A program made the translations under genes and the position numbers. DNA of 41,240 bases from the NCBI GenBank assembly GCA_031262525.1, contig JAISHM010000015.1, positions 1-41,240 on the forward strand. The letters run 5' to 3'. The notes under the pieces were generated by a model that saw only the letters and a program-made list of their open reading frames with translations, had not been told where the DNA came from and made no database searches. Positions 39,683 through 41,240 of this stretch are shown piece by piece (the stretch's first letter is position 1; each line of letters starts with the position of its first letter). The stretch is from Rickettsiales bacterium. Lineage in GTDB: Bacteria; Pseudomonadota; Alphaproteobacteria; Rs-D84.

Positions 39683-41137
39683 ATGTTTTACCTATATAAA
39701 AACATAATACTAACAAAGAATTATAATATGTTTCCAGGGCGCCCAATTATAAAGACAGAGTTTGCGAATAAGGGTATAGTTTTTGTCGGGCGAGAACAAT
39801 TCATATTTAACGGAATAACATTTCATGATTTTTTGATTGATTTTATAAAATCCAAACTGGGATATAAATGGTTACGAGAACAAAGTTTAAAACCAGATGC
39901 AAATAAACATCCTATATTATTATGGTTTGCAGAAATTGGGAATCTGCAGAAAAGTGCAAAAACAAACGGTCGTGGATTATGGCAAGCACCATTATCTGGT
40001 TCTACAACTTCATTATTAAAATTAGCGTATTATATTTATTTACTTGGCAATAATGCAAAAATTGAAAATTTACTCCTTACGCGTCTGCGAAATAAGGAGT
40101 TGTTTTATGCTGCCTTATATGAGACTTATGTTGCATCAGTTTTTTTATATGCTGGCTATAACCTAGAATTAGAAGACGAAACAGATTCAACAAAAACTCA
40201 TTGTGAATTTACAGCTATAAATCGCAAAACAGGGAATAGATATTCAGTTGAAGCAAAATTAAGAAGTTCAAATGTTAATGATATTAAAGATGTTAAAATA
40301 TCTAACCAACTTATACGTGCATTAAAAAAACAAACTGATAATCAAAAGATAATTTTTATCGATGCCAATTATCCATTAAATTCAGAAAAAGAAATGAACA
40401 CGTTATTTGATAATATAGAACAACAAATAAATTTAATTGAATGTAAACAAAATCAAAAGGATGAAGCGTTTTTATTTATAACAAACAATCCCTATCATTT
40501 CAGAAACTTTACGCCTTCTCCGCAATCATCTGTATTGATTCGCGGTTTCAGAAAACCAGACTTTAATCTTATATTTCAACAAATATCTTTGCATCAAATG
40601 ATAGATTTAAGGGATAAATATCAAGATATATTAGACATACATGCCGCATTTCCAAATACATTAACAACACCGGATAATTTTAATGGCGATATTGTAGACC
40701 AGATATACAAGATTTTACCCATAAAAAATAAATATCAAATAAACAATAATTACGATATTACGATAAATAACAAAAATACAAATTTTACATTAAATAACTA
40801 TATCATTGATTATATAAATAAAGAGGTATTTCTTATATTTAAGAATAGTGAAGGTACAATATTACATATTGAAAGTTTAACGGACGATGATATAAAGAAT
40901 CACAAAGATGCTCAACAAAAAATGATAGATGCTATTGAACAAAAAAACAATAGAAATAAAAACCTTTTAGAATTATATGATTGGTTGTATAGTGTTTATT
41001 CAAATACTTCGAAAGATAAACTTATTGAATTTATGAGTAATGTTATAGATATGGATATATTAGAATCTAAAACTCAGAAAGAACTTGCAAGAATTTATTG
41101 CGAGGGCATGGCGCAACAAATATATTTCCATAAATAA
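39683..41137 (+). CDS. Hypothetical protein with PD-(D/E)XK-like core
   Basis: A 484-residue protein; start either ATG 39683 or ATG 39728 ('MFPGRPIIKTEF'), neither with a clear ribosome site. A central block 'ALYETYVASVFLYAGYNLELEDETDSTKTHCEFTAINRKTGNRYSVEAKLRSS' (about 150-205) has the helix-Glu, then E/D...EAK order of the PD-(D/E)XK fold. The rest is unfamiliar, Asn/Lys/Ile-rich and probably alpha/beta. The gene is clearly more AT-rich than most of the window and uses AAT/ATA/AAA heavily, pointing to recent transfer. Possible defence nuclease; not proven. Confidence 0.7.
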   Translation: MFYLYKNIILTKNYNMFPGRPIIKTEFANKGIVFVGREQFIFNGITFHDFLIDFIKSKLGYKWLREQSLKPDANKHPILLWFAEIGNLQKSAKTNGRGLWQAPLSGSTTSLLKLAYYIYLLGNNAKIENLLLTRLRNKELFYAALYETYVASVFLYAGYNLELEDETDSTKTHCEFTAINRKTGNRYSVEAKLRSSNVNDIKDVKISNQLIRALKKQTDNQKIIFIDANYPLNSEKEMNTLFDNIEQQINLIECKQNQKDEAFLFITNNPYHFRNFTPSPQSSVLIRGFRKPDFNLIFQQISLHQMIDLRDKYQDILDIHAAFPNTLTTPDNFNGDIVDQIYKILPIKNKYQINNNYDITINNKNTNFTLNNYIIDYINKEVFLIFKNSEGTILHIESLTDDDIKNHKDAQQKMIDAIEQKNNRNKNLLELYDWLYSVYSNTSKDKLIEFMSNVIDMDILESKTQKELARIYCEGMAQQIYFHK

Positions 41138-41185
41138 AATTTTCCTTTATTTATATAAGTTCTTACACTAGATAAATACAAGCAT

Positions 41186-41240
41186 TATTCAACAATCTCC
41201 CAATGACTGCCGTTTGCAGAGCCTTTGCGAGAAAGAATCC
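41186..41240 (-). CDS. 3' end of a gene running off the window
   Basis: On the minus strand a frame enters from the window edge and stops at TAA 41186-41188, ending 'SRKGSANGSHWEIVE'. The peptide looks like a natural C terminus. Too short to assign a family or to prove that it is coding. Confidence 0.35.

Overview
The window reads as an AT-rich chromosome of a Gram-negative bacterium, most likely an alphaproteobacterium with a compact genome. MurE carries the DNPR motif of the meso-diaminopimelate-adding enzymes, two lipoproteins or periplasmic proteins carry Gram-negative style signal peptides, and several accessory families (a DUF3768-like protein, a DUF6362-like protein) are ones I associate with Alphaproteobacteria. 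Genes are tightly packed, with many 1-20 nt overlaps.

Region 1 (1-10.7 kb) is mostly housekeeping. A 3'-incomplete protein-glutamine-glutaminase-like gene opens the window. A leftward operon nrdR-slt-rnhB-pgk follows, divergent from a rightward operon murE-orphan-murF. tRNA-Pro(GGG) lies directly behind murF. It is duplicated in part (64 bp, 423 bp apart) around a tiny GIY-YIG nuclease gene, which looks like a mobile unit. Then come acpS, an apparently leaderless winged-helix gene, and birA.

Region 2 (10.7-17 kb) is a compact block of virion genes of the T7-like podovirus type: SleB-like hydrolase, holin-like protein, scaffold, histone-H1-like KP-rich protein, capsid, small capsid-linked protein, gp11-like adaptor, gp12-like nozzle, small charged protein and a terminase ATPase domain. 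There is no integrase, replication gene, portal or terminase nuclease domain, and base composition matches the surrounding chromosome. It looks like a domesticated phage remnant or a gene-transfer-agent-like locus rather than a live prophage. A 1212-residue protein of unknown function converges on it.

Region 3 (17-24.7 kb) holds that large gene, an envelope operon (periplasmic thioredoxin-fold protein, CvpA, lipoprotein), and three accessory genes: a nuclease-like protein, an ADP-ribosylglycohydrolase and a GIY-YIG protein.

Region 4 (24.7-41.2 kb) is an accessory or defence island, mostly on the minus strand. It contains an integrase-less set of small mobile-element genes (AlpA-like, DUF6291-like, DUF6362-like), a split DUF2130 gene, and a defence operon: single-TRD hsdS, hsdM, CD-NTase, Cap15-like effector, two-TRD hsdS, hsdR, YgjP-type metallopeptidase. 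This is a CBASS module nested inside a type I restriction-modification operon. A Fic protein with a VbhA-like N terminus, a striking array of AT-rich inverted repeats, two mobile-element proteins and an AT-rich PD-(D/E)XK-like gene complete the island.

All family calls come from motifs read by eye in the translations; no database search was run.
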